DNA of 64,000 nt from Halosolutus gelatinilyticus (GCF_023028105.1 NZ_CP095491.1:3658001-3722000), one strand, 5' to 3'; positions 54,075 to 63,387 are shown, counted from the stretch's first letter. Notes: generated from the letters alone by a model not told the origin. Made by a program: numbers and translations.

Positions 54075-55115
54075 TCATGGGGCGTTTTCGCCGACGATCA
54101 GGTCCTCGGTGCCGTCAACGTCGATGCGCCGATCGAGTTCGACGACGAACACCGTCCCACGGGGGTCGTTCGCTTCGGCCCGAACGTCGCCGCCGTAGCG
54201 ATCCACGAGCGTTTCGACCAGATAGAGCCCGAGGCCGGACCCCGACGATTCGGTACCTTTCACACCGGGCTCTCCGATCCCGGATCGCTTCGGATCGGGC
54301 AGACCCGGCCCGTTGTCGGACACTCGCACCACCACCGTCTCGGGATTCGTCTCGATCGCCACCGCCACTCGCGGCGTCCGCTGGTCGTTGTGCTGGACGG
54401 CGTTTCGAAGGAGGTTCTCGAACACGGAACGGAGCGCTTCGTCCGCGACGACGACCGGTCGATCCGCGTCCGATTCGAGCGTCAACTCCGCGTCCGGATA
54501 CTCGGCTCCGACCCGATCGACCGTCTCTTCGAGCAGTTCGTCCACCCGAACCGCTCGCGGTGCTCCTCGTTGCTGCTGAGGCGACTCGCGATGGCGGCGA
54601 GTTCGGCGATGTGATCGGCACGGTTCGCGATCTCTCGGAGAGGATCGGCGTCGAACCCCCGTTCTCAGTCGACTGTTCGCCCCAGTCCTGATCGGCGTGC
54701 TGCTCGAGTTGGTCCCGGATGAGAAAATTGTTGCCGCTGTAGTGACCGATCAACAGTTCGACGACAGCGCTGCGAAGCGCAGCCCTATTCAGAATGTCCA
54801 GCATGTCCGTGAACCCGCCCACGCGACCCACGAGCGAAAACCAGACCAGGACCGGCGTCAGTATCGCTCCCAGAAGGCACCACGCTGCGATTCGCGGCAT
54901 GACGGCCCCGTCGTCGGCCCACGTGAGACGCCGCCAGACGTAGCCGATCAACGTCCCGGCGTAACAGAACGGGAGCACGAGCGTGTCACCCGAAGGTCGA
55001 AGATCGGAGCGGCGATCGCGATACAGCCTCTGAGCAGCGGGATCAGAAGCGCTACGCCGATCGCGACGATCACCGCGGCGCCCAGATAGTGATCCGAACC
55101 GTCCGCTCGAGACAC
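54075..55115 (-). pseudogene. Membrane histidine kinase broken by three frameshifts
   Basis: Read leftward from a GTG at 55115, four consecutive frames each give part of one kinase. Frame one: VSRADGSDHYLGAAVIVA and further membrane helix sequence to about 55000. Frame two: SGDTLVLPFCYAGTLIGYVW, more membrane helices, and an H-box-like GHYSGNNFLIRDQLEQ, to about 54660. Frame three: DPLREIANRADHIAELAAIA. Frame four, from about 54555: VDELLEETVDRVGAEYPDAE and a good HATPase domain (NLLRNAVQHND, VSDNGPGLPD, GSGLGLYLVETLV). The second break is at a run of five C (54656-54660). Either a pseudogene or sequence errors; three breaks favour decay. Confidence 0.8.
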
Positions 55116-55222
55116 GTCCCCCTACGCCGCGAGAGCACAAAACCATCCGAGATACCGCCGATGAACGTCCCACTCCCTGATACGTTCGCCGGATGGCCCA
55201 GCGCGACGTAGTTGACTTGTTG

Positions 55223-55408
55223 TTAGTCAATCGACCGCTTTGCGCGCGAGAACGGTCTTCCCATCCCGCTCGGGCCGGAGGTGGGTACATCCGGCGCAGC
55301 GGGATATGGAGTCGTGAACCGACGGAGAAGCTGTTCGGTTTCGTTCCCTCGATGAAGCAGACCTGGTGGAACGAATTTGGCATCAAAGATCCGTGGATCT
55401 CCGATCAT
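55223..55408 (-). pseudogene. N-terminal fragment of an Orc1/Cdc6 initiator
   Basis: From the ATG at 55408 the frame reads MIGDPRIFDAKFVPPGLLHR, then NETEQLLRRF and SGPSGMGRPFSRAKRSID before a stop. The FVP..LLHR..E.E.L pattern followed by a P-loop position matches the start of haloarchaeal Orc1/Cdc6. The Walker A is wrecked (GPSGMGRPF in place of GPxGxGKT) and the rest of the AAA+ and winged-helix domains is absent. Identification rests on pattern and position. Confidence 0.65.
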
Positions 55409-55665
55409 ATTACCAATCACAATCCTGTCTCGTAGAAAGACTTCGTGTACTTCCGAATTATGAGGCAAGGGAAATATCGGCAGTATCAGTAGCGTGTAGC
55501 ACGGACTCTTTATCGCGAGGGGCGTGAAACACGTATTCAGCGTAGGTGGCAACGTTATCGGACTGGCAACCGACCTTTCCGGATGCTGTCAAACGTAGCG
55601 TGCTGAATACAGCGGATAAATTCAGCAGATCGTTATGAATTGTGAGCGTGATACCAAGAGCGAGT
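55409..55665. other. AT-rich spacer
   Basis: About 260 bases between the Orc1 fragment and the stop of the large histidine kinase gene. No gene or clear repeat is seen. Confidence 0.4.
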
Positions 55666-58092
55666 TCACGAGCCGCTTACTGCTGGAAGCGTAAACGAGA
55701 AGGTCGCGCCCTCGCCGGGTTCGGACTCGACCCAGATGTCACCGCCGTGGCGCTCGACGATCCGCTCGCACAGTGCGAGGCCGATGCCAGTTCCGTTGTA
55801 ATCGTCTTGGCTGTGAAGGCTCTGAAACACTTTGAACACCCGGTCGGCCTGCTCCGGGTCGATACCGATCCCCTCGTCGCTGACCGAGATCGACCACTCG
55901 TCGCCGCCGTTGGTCTGCTCGGCGGAAACGTGCACTCGCGGAGGGTCGTCGCCGCTATACTCGATCGCGTTGTCCAGCAGATTCTGGAAGAGCTGGCGGA
56001 GTTGCCCGGCGTCCCCCATGATGCGGGGAAGCCCTTCGGCAGTGATCTCGGCATCGTGCTCCTCGATTTTCACCTGGAGATCCTGGTGGACGTCCGCGAA
56101 CACGGCGTCGAGGTCGGTCGCCTTGAGGGAATCTCCGCTCGTGTCGACACGGGAGTACTGGAGGAGACCGTCGATCATTGCGCGCATGCGGTCGGCTCCG
56201 TTCGCGGCGAACTCGATGAACTCCGCTCCATCCTCGTCGAGGGCATCAGCGTACCGGTCTTCAATGAGCTGGAGGTAGGACGAGACCATCCGCAGCGGTT
56301 CCTGAAGATCGTGGGAGGCAGCATAGGCGAACTGTTCGAGGCGTTCGTTGGACTCTTCGAGTTGGTCGACCACCTCCTCTAACCGTCGCTCGCGTTCCCT
56401 GCGTTCGGTGACGTCTTGGGCGGCCCCGCGGAATGAAATAACCTCATCGTCGACGGTCTCCGGAATTCCTTGCAGTCGAAGCCAGCGCACATCGTCACTG
56501 TCCGTCCGGATCCGCACCTCCACGTCAAAGGGATCACCAGAGTCGAGTGCGTTCTCAATGGCTTCTTGGACGATCGGCTGATCGTCCTCGTGGTACATGG
56601 CGAGGGCCTCCTCCAGCGGCGGCTCCTCGTCGGCATCCACCTCCAGAAGCTCGAAGATCTGGTCGGTCCAGAACACGTCCTGTGTCTCCACGTCGATCTC
56701 CCAGCCGCCAACGTCTGCAATGTGCTCGGTCTTCTCAAGCAAGTCCAGTGCTCGTTCGAGTTCTCGTTCGCGATCCTTCTGCTCGGTGATGTCGCTCGCC
56801 ATACCGATCCACTCAACGATGTCTCCGTCCTCATCCAGCATCGGTACCGCACGCGAGAACGTCCAGCCCAGGCTGCCATCGACCTGCTCTACCCGGTGTT
56901 CTTGCTCGAAGGTGCTCTTGGTCCGGATCGCTTCGTTGATGGCCTCCATAACGCGTTCCTGGTCGCCCGGGTGAATGTATTTGTCAAGCCAATCGCTGGT
57001 CGATTCGTATGTATCGGCGATGAAGCCCTGGCCTTCGAGATGTTGCATTTCGCTCCAATCTTGATTCATGCGATACACTACATCCGAGCTGGCGTTGACC
57101 AACGCTCGGAATCGCTCCTTGCTCTCTTGAAGCGCCTCCTCGGCCTCCTTGCGCTCAGTGATATCGCGTGTTGTCCCGGCGATGGCTTCGACTTCCCCAT
57201 CGTCGTTGAGTACCGGTGCAAAGATGTAGTCGTAGATTCGACGACCGAGTTCGGCGTGTTGGAACGCCACCTCGCCGCGGATGGGTTCTTTCGTCTCCAC
57301 GACCTGGTCGATCTCGCGTTCGTGCATCTCCGCGTGCCACTGCTCGTAGCCGTTTTCCAGCAGGGTCTTTCCTACGGATTCCTCAAAGGTTTGGCCCCAC
57401 ATCTCCAGCAGCGCATCGTTGGCGAATATGAAGCGGTAGTCGAGGTCGAACGCGTAGACAAGGTCGGGAGTACTGGAGATGATTGTCTCGTAGAGCCGCC
57501 GCTCCTGCTCCAACTCAGCGGGCACTCTCATCATCTCTGTCTCCGTTTCCTTGCGCTCGGCGCTACCAGTATCCGCGGGCGATTCCGCAGTCTCGATGGC
57601 GTATGCGATCGTTATCCCTAGCTCCGTTAGCGATTCTCGCTCGACCGCGCCAAATCCTTTTGCCCGGTTGGTAGCCAGATACAAGACACCGTATTGCGTC
57701 TCTTCGTAAACGAGGGGGACGAGCGCGCATGTTTGGTAGTCGTGTTTGAGGGCGTGGTCGCGCCACTCCTCGCGAGGTGGGTCGTCAACGAGATTCTGTC
57801 TGACCGTGACTTCCCGTGTGCGCGCTGCCTCGTTCGCCAGTTCTTGTGGAGGTAACTCCTCTGTGTTGGTGATCCCATCGAGCGTATTTTCTGCAATCCC
57901 GGCGGAGGCTGCCGGAATCACCTCTGCTTTCTCTGGATTATAGCGCCCAATCCACGCAAAGGAGTACGACTCCGATGCTACAAACTGCTCGCAAACGCGT
58001 TGTTGAATCTCGTTTTCGGTGATGGCCGGGACCAACGCTCGGGTGACTTCTCCTATCACCTCGTTTATAGAATGTTGTCCACCAAGACTCAT
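55666..58092 (-). CDS. GAF/PAS sensor histidine kinase
   Basis: An 808-residue soluble kinase. Domains in order: GAF-like (about 1-170; ESYSFAWIGRYNPEKAEVIP), PAS at about 195-320 (IISSTPDLVYAFDLDYRFIFAN), 320-445 and 450-570, HisKA with phospho-acceptor His in YAASHDLQEPLRMVSSYLQL (about 605-625), and HATPase with QNLLDNAIEYSGD, VSDEGIGIDPEQ and GTGIGLALCERIVERHGG. It is phytochrome-kinase-like and intact. No response regulator follows. GC content and codon use are lower in GC than the left part of the window. It lies between two broken Orc1 genes. Confidence 0.92.
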   Translation of the reverse strand: MSLGGQHSINEVIGEVTRALVPAITENEIQQRVCEQFVASESYSFAWIGRYNPEKAEVIPAASAGIAENTLDGITNTEELPPQELANEAARTREVTVRQNLVDDPPREEWRDHALKHDYQTCALVPLVYEETQYGVLYLATNRAKGFGAVERESLTELGITIAYAIETAESPADTGSAERKETETEMMRVPAELEQERRLYETIISSTPDLVYAFDLDYRFIFANDALLEMWGQTFEESVGKTLLENGYEQWHAEMHEREIDQVVETKEPIRGEVAFQHAELGRRIYDYIFAPVLNDDGEVEAIAGTTRDITERKEAEEALQESKERFRALVNASSDVVYRMNQDWSEMQHLEGQGFIADTYESTSDWLDKYIHPGDQERVMEAINEAIRTKSTFEQEHRVEQVDGSLGWTFSRAVPMLDEDGDIVEWIGMASDITEQKDRERELERALDLLEKTEHIADVGGWEIDVETQDVFWTDQIFELLEVDADEEPPLEEALAMYHEDDQPIVQEAIENALDSGDPFDVEVRIRTDSDDVRWLRLQGIPETVDDEVISFRGAAQDVTERRERERRLEEVVDQLEESNERLEQFAYAASHDLQEPLRMVSSYLQLIEDRYADALDEDGAEFIEFAANGADRMRAMIDGLLQYSRVDTSGDSLKATDLDAVFADVHQDLQVKIEEHDAEITAEGLPRIMGDAGQLRQLFQNLLDNAIEYSGDDPPRVHVSAEQTNGGDEWSISVSDEGIGIDPEQADRVFKVFQSLHSQDDYNGTGIGLALCERIVERHGGDIWVESEPGEGATFSFTLPAVSGS

Positions 58093-58432
58093 TGATGACT
58101 CTATATCACCAGAATTGGTTTACTCCTAACGATTCCGGGAATCGAGATGGTATACCCCTCGTTCCACGCTAGAGCATGCGGAGGATCCCGCAATCGACGG
58201 TATCCGGTTCCGAGACATACGCGCGATTCAAGTAGCGAGCGTATGCTGGGACACCACGCGGCAAAACACCCTATTCGCTTCGTTACAAACGCATCCTGCC
58301 ATACCGCCGATTTCGTTTGCTGAATTCCGCAAGATACGCGCTTTCTATTCAACACAACTCTACCTAACTTTATCGAGAATCGGTGGAAGTGGCCGCAGTA
58401 GGTCCACACACGTCGTTACCGAACCGACTGAT
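58093..58432. other. AT-rich interval of about 340 bases
   Basis: Contains the promoter of the leftward histidine kinase gene and, by position, the lost 3' half of the adjacent Orc1 pseudogene. I could not align any frame to Orc1 here. Confidence 0.35.
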
Positions 58433-58913
58433 TCAATTCTGGAATAATTGGATTGTATTCGCAACTACTGTTACTTCTGAGCCAGAAACCGATCGCGCCA
58501 GTAGTCGGTCTTCGCCCAGCTGCTCGTCGACGTCGTCGCGATCGATGATCGCCGAAATCTCCCGCTGGCCGGTAGCGTACGAGCCCCGCTTCAGCTGCTT
58601 GCACTCCGGCCACGAAACCGATAACCCAGACACTCACAGGCACCAAGTCGCGCGTCGACAAGGCACCGGCAAGTGCGGAGTTGACGTCGGCGTGCTGGCA
58701 GAGATCGCGAAGCATCCACCGCGTCGATGCCGTCTTCTCGACGCCGTTGGGCCCGTGAATAAGGGCGCTCTTCGCGGGACGATCTCCCTGTGCGGGCTCG
58801 AGAAGCCGGGAGAGCGAATCCAACTCGGCATTTCGATGATGGATTGGTGTGCGGTATTCGTCATCGAACACCCCTCGATTTTCACCATCACCGATAGTTT
58901 GGACGTCTGACAT
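58433..58913 (-). pseudogene. Orc1/Cdc6 initiator, truncated and frameshifted
   Basis: From the ATG at 58913 one frame gives VFDDEYRTPIHHRNAELDSL, then LIHGPNGVEKTASTRWMLRD and LCQHADVNSA. This is the Orc1 N terminus and Walker A, but the loop reads GPNGVEKT where GPxGxGKT is expected. About 25 codons later the frame is lost; a second frame gives EISAIIDRDDVDEQLGEDRL and VTVVANTIQLF, resembling Walker B (VVAVLDEVD) and sensor 1 of the same family. Intervening AAA+ sequence is deleted and lid and winged helix are missing. Identification as Orc1 is good; it cannot be functional. Confidence 0.82.
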
Positions 58914-59005
58914 AAAAGGTGTAGTGAGCGTCATTTCGGAATTAATCTAACTGTTAAACAATCACTCGGAACACTAATTATATATTACTAATATATCTGG
59001 AATGT

Positions 59006-59851
59006 ATGAAACGACGCAGAGTGTTAGTGGGAGCTGGTGTGGCGCTGTCTGGTCTCTTCGCTGGCTGTAGCTCTGACACAGAGGATATCGATGATGGGAC
59101 ACGCGACGCTGACGACACCATTGACACTACGGTCGATAGCGACGATAACAACAGTAGCGACGGGGACGACGGGAGTAACGGGAACGATAAAAATAACGGG
59201 GATGAGGGTGAAGATGTGGAATCCGAGAACGACGAGCCAACAGGATCAGCCGATCTCGAGATTCTCGATAGCGAGCTCATAGTCGAGCCGGGCCAGTCGT
59301 CGACCGACGTCTACGTCGCTACGACCGTCGAGAACGGCGGAGACCTTCCGAGCAGCAATGTAGTACTCCAAGTGGATTGGTACGATGAAGACGGAAACTA
59401 TCTCGACAGCGACATTGGCCGACTGACTACGCTTGGAGATGGTGAAACGTGGGCTGCCCGGGTGTACTATCTCGGTACTGACACGGGTAACGTCGCCGAC
59501 TACGAACTCGAAGGCGAGTTCTCGGAGGATGCGTTCGAACCGGCCGAAGGCCTTACTCTGGTGGATAGCAGTATCCAGGCATATCGCACTATGGAGCGGA
59601 AGTACGTCTATCTCGATGTCGAAGGCCGAGTGAGAAACGACACCGGAGAGGACCAGGACTACGTTGAAGTCGTCGCGAAGATCTACGACGGCGACGGCAA
59701 CGTCCTCCGCGATGCATGGACTAACGTCACCGATCTCCGGGATGGCGAGACCTGGACGTTCGCGATCGAAGTTGAAGACTTCTCTGCGGATGTGCGGAAT
59801 CGGGCCCTAGAGGCTGCTGATCACGAGATCCTGATCAAGGACTCGGCGTGA
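59006..59851 (+). CDS. Tat lipoprotein with two FxLYD-type domains
   Basis: A 281-residue protein. MKRRRVLVGAGVALSG is a Tat signal and LFAGC (Cys21) a lipobox. A long Asp/Asn/Gly/Ser linker (about 23-82) follows. Two similar beta domains come next, at about 84-170 (DVYVATTVENGGDLPSSNVV... ) and 185-278 (YVYLDVEGRVRNDTGEDQDY, DGDGNVLRDAWTNVTDL), each with the pattern of FxLYD domains. It is a surface protein of unknown ligand. An AT-rich promoter region lies just upstream. Confidence 0.82.
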   Translation: MKRRRVLVGAGVALSGLFAGCSSDTEDIDDGTRDADDTIDTTVDSDDNNSSDGDDGSNGNDKNNGDEGEDVESENDEPTGSADLEILDSELIVEPGQSSTDVYVATTVENGGDLPSSNVVLQVDWYDEDGNYLDSDIGRLTTLGDGETWAARVYYLGTDTGNVADYELEGEFSEDAFEPAEGLTLVDSSIQAYRTMERKYVYLDVEGRVRNDTGEDQDYVEVVAKIYDGDGNVLRDAWTNVTDLRDGETWTFAIEVEDFSADVRNRALEAADHEILIKDSA

Positions 59852-59878
59852 TAGTGTCCTGAAAACGGGACCCCTTTC

Positions 59879-60193
59879 TCACACCGCCAGCACGACGTAG
59901 TGGTCGCGCGGCCGTCGCGTCACGTTCGGAATCCCGAGATCAGCGTCGCCGAGCATGCGCACCACCGCGGGTGGCACGCCCTTGACGTCGGGCCCGATGG
60001 TCACCTCGATCGCGGGACGGTTCACCCGCGGGTCGCGCTCCTGGATGTCTGCCGCGCGGACGATCTGAACACCCCGCATAAGTCCGATGATCCGAGAGAT
60101 GCCGGCATCGTGGCGTACTACCGCGATCTGGAGGCACGGGCCGACGAGTAGTCGGCCATCTTGCTTAGATAGTCCCACGCTCGCCGTAGGATA
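59879..60193 (-). pseudogene. Composite gene remnant including an Orc1 winged-helix scrap
   Basis: Read leftward, 60144-60193 encodes RRAWDYLSKMADYSS, matching the Orc1 winged-helix phrase 'QAWNYLSKIADYDL' at 63.5 kb; over 37 bases the DNA is about 90% identical. The frame is then lost. A second leftward stretch (GPDVKGVPPAVVRMLGDADL to the stop at 59879) has strong G/C third positions and looks like the C terminus of an unknown protein. No start codon suits it. I interpret this as rearranged relic DNA. Confidence 0.55.
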
Positions 60194-60324
60194 ATCTTAG
60201 TTCTATACGTGAAACGGCTGTTACGTATAGAGTGTAGATGTACCACTGACAGTTTCTATCCCCGAATTCTCCGTGTTCTGATTCAGGCAAGCGATTCAAC
60301 TGGCCCGACGGTAAATTGGACACC

Positions 60325-60840
60325 ATGGCCGATGATCCACTCAACAACCTCGACCGCCGGATTCTGCACTTGCTCCAGATAGACGCCCGTGATGCCAGCG
60401 ACACGGCCATTGCCGAGGAAACCGACGTTACCGGGACGACTATCCACAATCGGATCGAGAAACTTGAGGAAGAAGGAATTATTCTCGGATACAACCCGGA
60501 AATCGACTACGAGCAGGCGGGCTATCCGATGCGCGTCCTGTTCATTTGTTCGATCGACCTTTCCCAACGATCCGAAATGGCCGAGAAAGCCCTCGACGTA
60601 CGAGGCGTCGTCAACGTCCGGGAGATGCTGGCCGGCGAGGAGAACCTCCACGTCGAAGTCGTGGCCGAAGCAACGTCCGACGTTAAACAAAGCACCGAAC
60701 AGTTAGACGAACTGGGCCTACAAATCATCAGTAGCAACATTCTGGCGGAGGAACACATTCAACCGTGGAATCACTTCCATCAGGATATGGCCAGCGAAGA
60801 CGCCGAGACTCCCTCGGAAACCGGCTCTGACGAGGAATAG
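60325..60840 (+). CDS. Lrp/AsnC family transcriptional regulator
   Basis: A 171-residue protein. LNNLDRRILHLLQIDARDAS begins the helix-turn-helix, with TAIAEETDVTGTTIHNRIEKL as recognition region; the second half (VLFICSIDLSQRSEMAEKAL, VREMLAGEENLHVEVVAE) is an AsnC-type ligand-binding fold in altered form. The tail is acidic. The effector is unknown. The ATG at 60325 (MADDPLNN) is preferred. Confidence 0.9.
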   Translation: MADDPLNNLDRRILHLLQIDARDASDTAIAEETDVTGTTIHNRIEKLEEEGIILGYNPEIDYEQAGYPMRVLFICSIDLSQRSEMAEKALDVRGVVNVREMLAGEENLHVEVVAEATSDVKQSTEQLDELGLQIISSNILAEEHIQPWNHFHQDMASEDAETPSETGSDEE

Positions 60841-61057
60841 TTGCCCGCTGAAAACGCAACGACGATTGGAGTCTTACCGTCGACGCCTTGATCGACGCAC
60901 ACTGTTCATTGGATTATTGAATGTTTATCGGAGGTGCCCCGACTGACCGCCTCATTTCGCTTGGAAAAGTCAACCAATCGTCGGCCTTCATACAGGATTG
61001 TAAAATACGTCGAGTTATCGCAAAAAAGACGTTAAGCGGGTTGAGACCAATTGATGC

Positions 61058-61417
61058 GTGATGGAAGGACCGAATACGTCACGGCTGACTGAAACACTCG
61101 ATCTCTTAACTCACCCATACCGACGCTACACATTATATTCTCTGACGAACGAATCCAAGGTGATCGGCGTCGATACCCTTGCGATCGCGATCGCCGAATG
61201 GACTGGAGATCAGACGGAGGCGGGCCGGAGTGCGGACAGAAAAGCCGTCGAGACCGCCCTTCGTCACACGCACCTCCCAAAACTTGTCGATGAGGGTATC
61301 ATTTCGTTTGGCGCGAACATGGGCTTCATTGAACTGAGAGACATGGACAGGTTTGACCGGTTCCTCGCCGATATGGCACGTATCGACGGTTACATACAAA
61401 CCGCCGCTGGCGATTGA
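61058..61417 (+). CDS. DUF7344-type winged-helix protein (1)
   Basis: A 119-residue protein with the haloarchaeal DUF7344 outline: LTETLDLLTHPYRRYTLYSL, then a segment with DTLAIAIAEWTG, LRHTHLPKLVDEGIISF, and a C-terminal helix. The H-x-HLPKL-x-x-x-x-I phrase defines the group. These are probably small DNA-binding regulators. A second member lies 330 bases downstream. Confidence 0.8.
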   Translation: MMEGPNTSRLTETLDLLTHPYRRYTLYSLTNESKVIGVDTLAIAIAEWTGDQTEAGRSADRKAVETALRHTHLPKLVDEGIISFGANMGFIELRDMDRFDRFLADMARIDGYIQTAAGD

Positions 61418-61751
61418 ACGGGAGAACACGCACATTCGCCCCACGACCTCGCCGTCTCGTATTGACGACTCTTGGTGTCACTACAACTTTATTAATCTAT
61501 CGTCTACCTTTATTTACAGGTGGTTCCGAACTGGATACCACGGTCAATAAGCATATCCACTGAACAGTTGATTCGGATTCCCTCTTGTAAAAAGAAGGCA
61601 TTCACCGGAATCGAACGTTCAGTATAGGAGAAGCGTATATCACCCGCTTGTTCCGACATCATCACTTCGATTCCGTTTGTCCGAGTGTGATCTTTCGAGT
61701 AAACAAGGGGGTTAATCCGCGAACCCCTTGTTTTTGCTATGAGGTCCATCA
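61418..61751. promoter_or_regulatory. Interval with a strong palindrome upstream of DUF7344 (2)
   Basis: AAACAAGGGG (61701-61710) and CCCCTTGTTT (61724-61733) form a perfect 10-base inverted repeat with a 13-base spacer, followed by three more T. It ends 18 bases before the ATG at 61752. It could be an operator for the next gene or a terminator for read-through transcription. A leftward frame (61510-61824) has no recognisable features and overlaps the gene, so I reject it. Confidence 0.6.
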
Positions 61752-62084
61752 ATGATTCAGGAAATCCAAACTGTCTCGACCGAAACAGCATTACGGGTAG
61801 TGGCAGATCCGTGTCGGCGATCAATCCTCTCCCAGTTGATCGACAGCGAGGAGACCGTGGTTACGATAGATACCCTTGTCGATCGCATCTCTCCCGAGAA
61901 TCCCCCTCCGAAGACCACTGGAACTCACGCTGACCCCCTTCTTATCGACGTACACCACATCCATCTCCCGAAACTGGAGGATGCCAATTTGATCGAGTAC
62001 GACCCGCGTACGAAAATGATCCGGTATACCCCGAACGAGCGCGTCGAGAGAGTGCTCCGGTTCGTCACCGAAGACTTGGAATAG
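61752..62084 (+). CDS. DUF7344-type winged-helix protein (2)
   Basis: A 110-residue relative of the previous regulator: ALRVVADPCRRSILSQLIDS, VVTIDTLVDRISPE, then VHHIHLPKLEDANLIEYDPR and a C-terminal helix. It shares the HLPKLxD phrase with copy 1. It is 48 bases before the TrmB gene on the same strand, so the two may be co-transcribed. The start follows a strong palindrome. Confidence 0.82.
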   Translation: MIQEIQTVSTETALRVVADPCRRSILSQLIDSEETVVTIDTLVDRISPENPPPKTTGTHADPLLIDVHHIHLPKLEDANLIEYDPRTKMIRYTPNERVERVLRFVTEDLE

Positions 62085-62132
62085 AAACTCGAAACGGCGG
62101 GGCTTTTTGCCCTCTCCAAGTCAATTGTTACC

Positions 62133-62924
62133 ATGGTGGATTTCGAGGAGGAGCAGGCCGAAGCCGAAGCGCTCGACCGATTGCAAGACCTTGGGCTGTC
62201 CACATACGAAGCTCAAACGTTGATCAATCTCTTACGACTCGGAACGGGAACCGCACGGGACATCACGCGAATCAATGGTGTTCCCCGAACTCGCGTGTAC
62301 GAATCGGCAGAGCGACTCTACGAGTTGGGATTCATCGACATCCAGCACACGACGCCGCGAAAGTTCACCGTGATCTCTGAGGAAACGATCATCCGACTGC
62401 TGAACGTCAAACGCGAGAACACGATTACCAAACTCGCGGAGTGTCTGGAGGAGATCGGCCCCGTTCAACCACAACGCGAACAGTTCGGCGTCTGGACAGT
62501 CACCGGACGGGAAGCGGTGTCATCCCGCGTTAACGGGTTCATCGCTGACGCTGACAAACAGATCGTTTACATGACCGTCGATGAGTTGCTCACCGACGAC
62601 CACCTTGACGCGCTGGAGGTCGCCGCCGACCGCGGGGTCGATATTTATCTGGCGGGTATCTCGGAGAAGGTGAAAGACCGCATTCGGGAAAAGGTGCCGT
62701 CGATCGAACTGTTCGACACCCTCTGGAAATGGGAGGAGACGCCCGCTGGAAGCCTGCTGATCACGGACGAAGAGACGGCTCTCGTGAGCGCCCTCGCGGG
62801 GGATTCCTCCACTACCGACGAGATCGAGGAGACGGCGATCTGGGGTGCCGGCGAGCGAAACAGCCTCGTCGTCGTCATGCGGGCGATTTTCACCTGGCGA
62901 CTCAACAGGAACCAGCCATCGTAA
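62133..62924 (+). CDS. TrmB-family transcriptional regulator
   Basis: A 263-residue protein. The N-terminal winged helix is typical: LQDLGLSTYEAQTLINLLRL, TARDITRINGVPRTRVYESA, ERLYELGFIDIQ. A coiled coil follows (about 95-120), then a phospholipase-D-like regulatory fold (VTGREAVSSRVNGFIADADK, DGSLLITDEETALVSAL in outline) as in the sugar-free TrmB branch. Ligand unknown. It probably forms a unit with DUF7344 (2) and perhaps HalOD1. Confidence 0.9.
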   Translation: MVDFEEEQAEAEALDRLQDLGLSTYEAQTLINLLRLGTGTARDITRINGVPRTRVYESAERLYELGFIDIQHTTPRKFTVISEETIIRLLNVKRENTITKLAECLEEIGPVQPQREQFGVWTVTGREAVSSRVNGFIADADKQIVYMTVDELLTDDHLDALEVAADRGVDIYLAGISEKVKDRIREKVPSIELFDTLWKWEETPAGSLLITDEETALVSALAGDSSTTDEIEETAIWGAGERNSLVVVMRAIFTWRLNRNQPS

Positions 62925-62973
62925 GGCCACCCAGTTATTTACCCAGAAAATCACACCAAACTTTTCTTCGCAG

Positions 62974-63294
62974 ATGCTGTGCGAAGAGTATGGGTGGAGA
63001 ACGAGAGCGAGAAGGGGCCGGGCGATCGCTAACTCGCGAGGGGCACTATTCCGGCGAACGTACGATTGGTCAGCCACAGTAGCGAGTACGGCTACAATCA
63101 CTGCCCTTGCAACCCTTGAAGAGGTCGATCCGGTGGAACTCTCCGACGTTTTCGGCGCCACGTTGTACGATCACATCGATCCAGAAGCGCTAGACGCGCT
63201 TGTCGCTGGCGAAGGACATGTTATCCTGTCGTTCCCGATCGACGATTATCGGGTGCGGATCGACGGTGAGGAGTTGACGATTACTCGCAAGTGA
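62974..63294 (+). CDS. HalOD1 output-domain protein
   Basis: From the ATG at 62974 the product has 106 residues. After an Arg-rich N terminus the HalOD1 domain begins at about residue 30: ITALATLEEVDPVELSDVFG, then YDHIDPEALDALVAGEGHVI and DDYRVRIDGEELTI. It is the second stand-alone HalOD1 in the window. The true start is uncertain; in-frame codons upstream overlap the TrmB gene. Confidence 0.75.
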   Translation: MLCEEYGWRTRARRGRAIANSRGALFRRTYDWSATVASTATITALATLEEVDPVELSDVFGATLYDHIDPEALDALVAGEGHVILSFPIDDYRVRIDGEELTITRK

Positions 63295-63387
63295 GGCCCT
63301 GACGATCTCACCGCGATCAGTTCGCATGGTTATGTAACGAATTGGTCAACTCAGAATTATCCTGGTATTAGGCACAGAGATATAATA

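Noticed and set aside
55211-55229. Short inverted repeat TTGACT/AGTCAA as an attachment or insertion-sequence end
   Set aside because: Only six bases per arm, with no transposase or integrase nearby; chance is likely.
55223-58913. Composite transposon bounded by the two Orc1 fragments
   Set aside because: The fragments point the same way but share too little nucleotide sequence to act as flanking repeats, and no mobility gene lies between them.
61510-61824. Leftward 104-codon frame
   Set aside because: It covers the palindrome and the start of DUF7344 (2), and no family features are visible.
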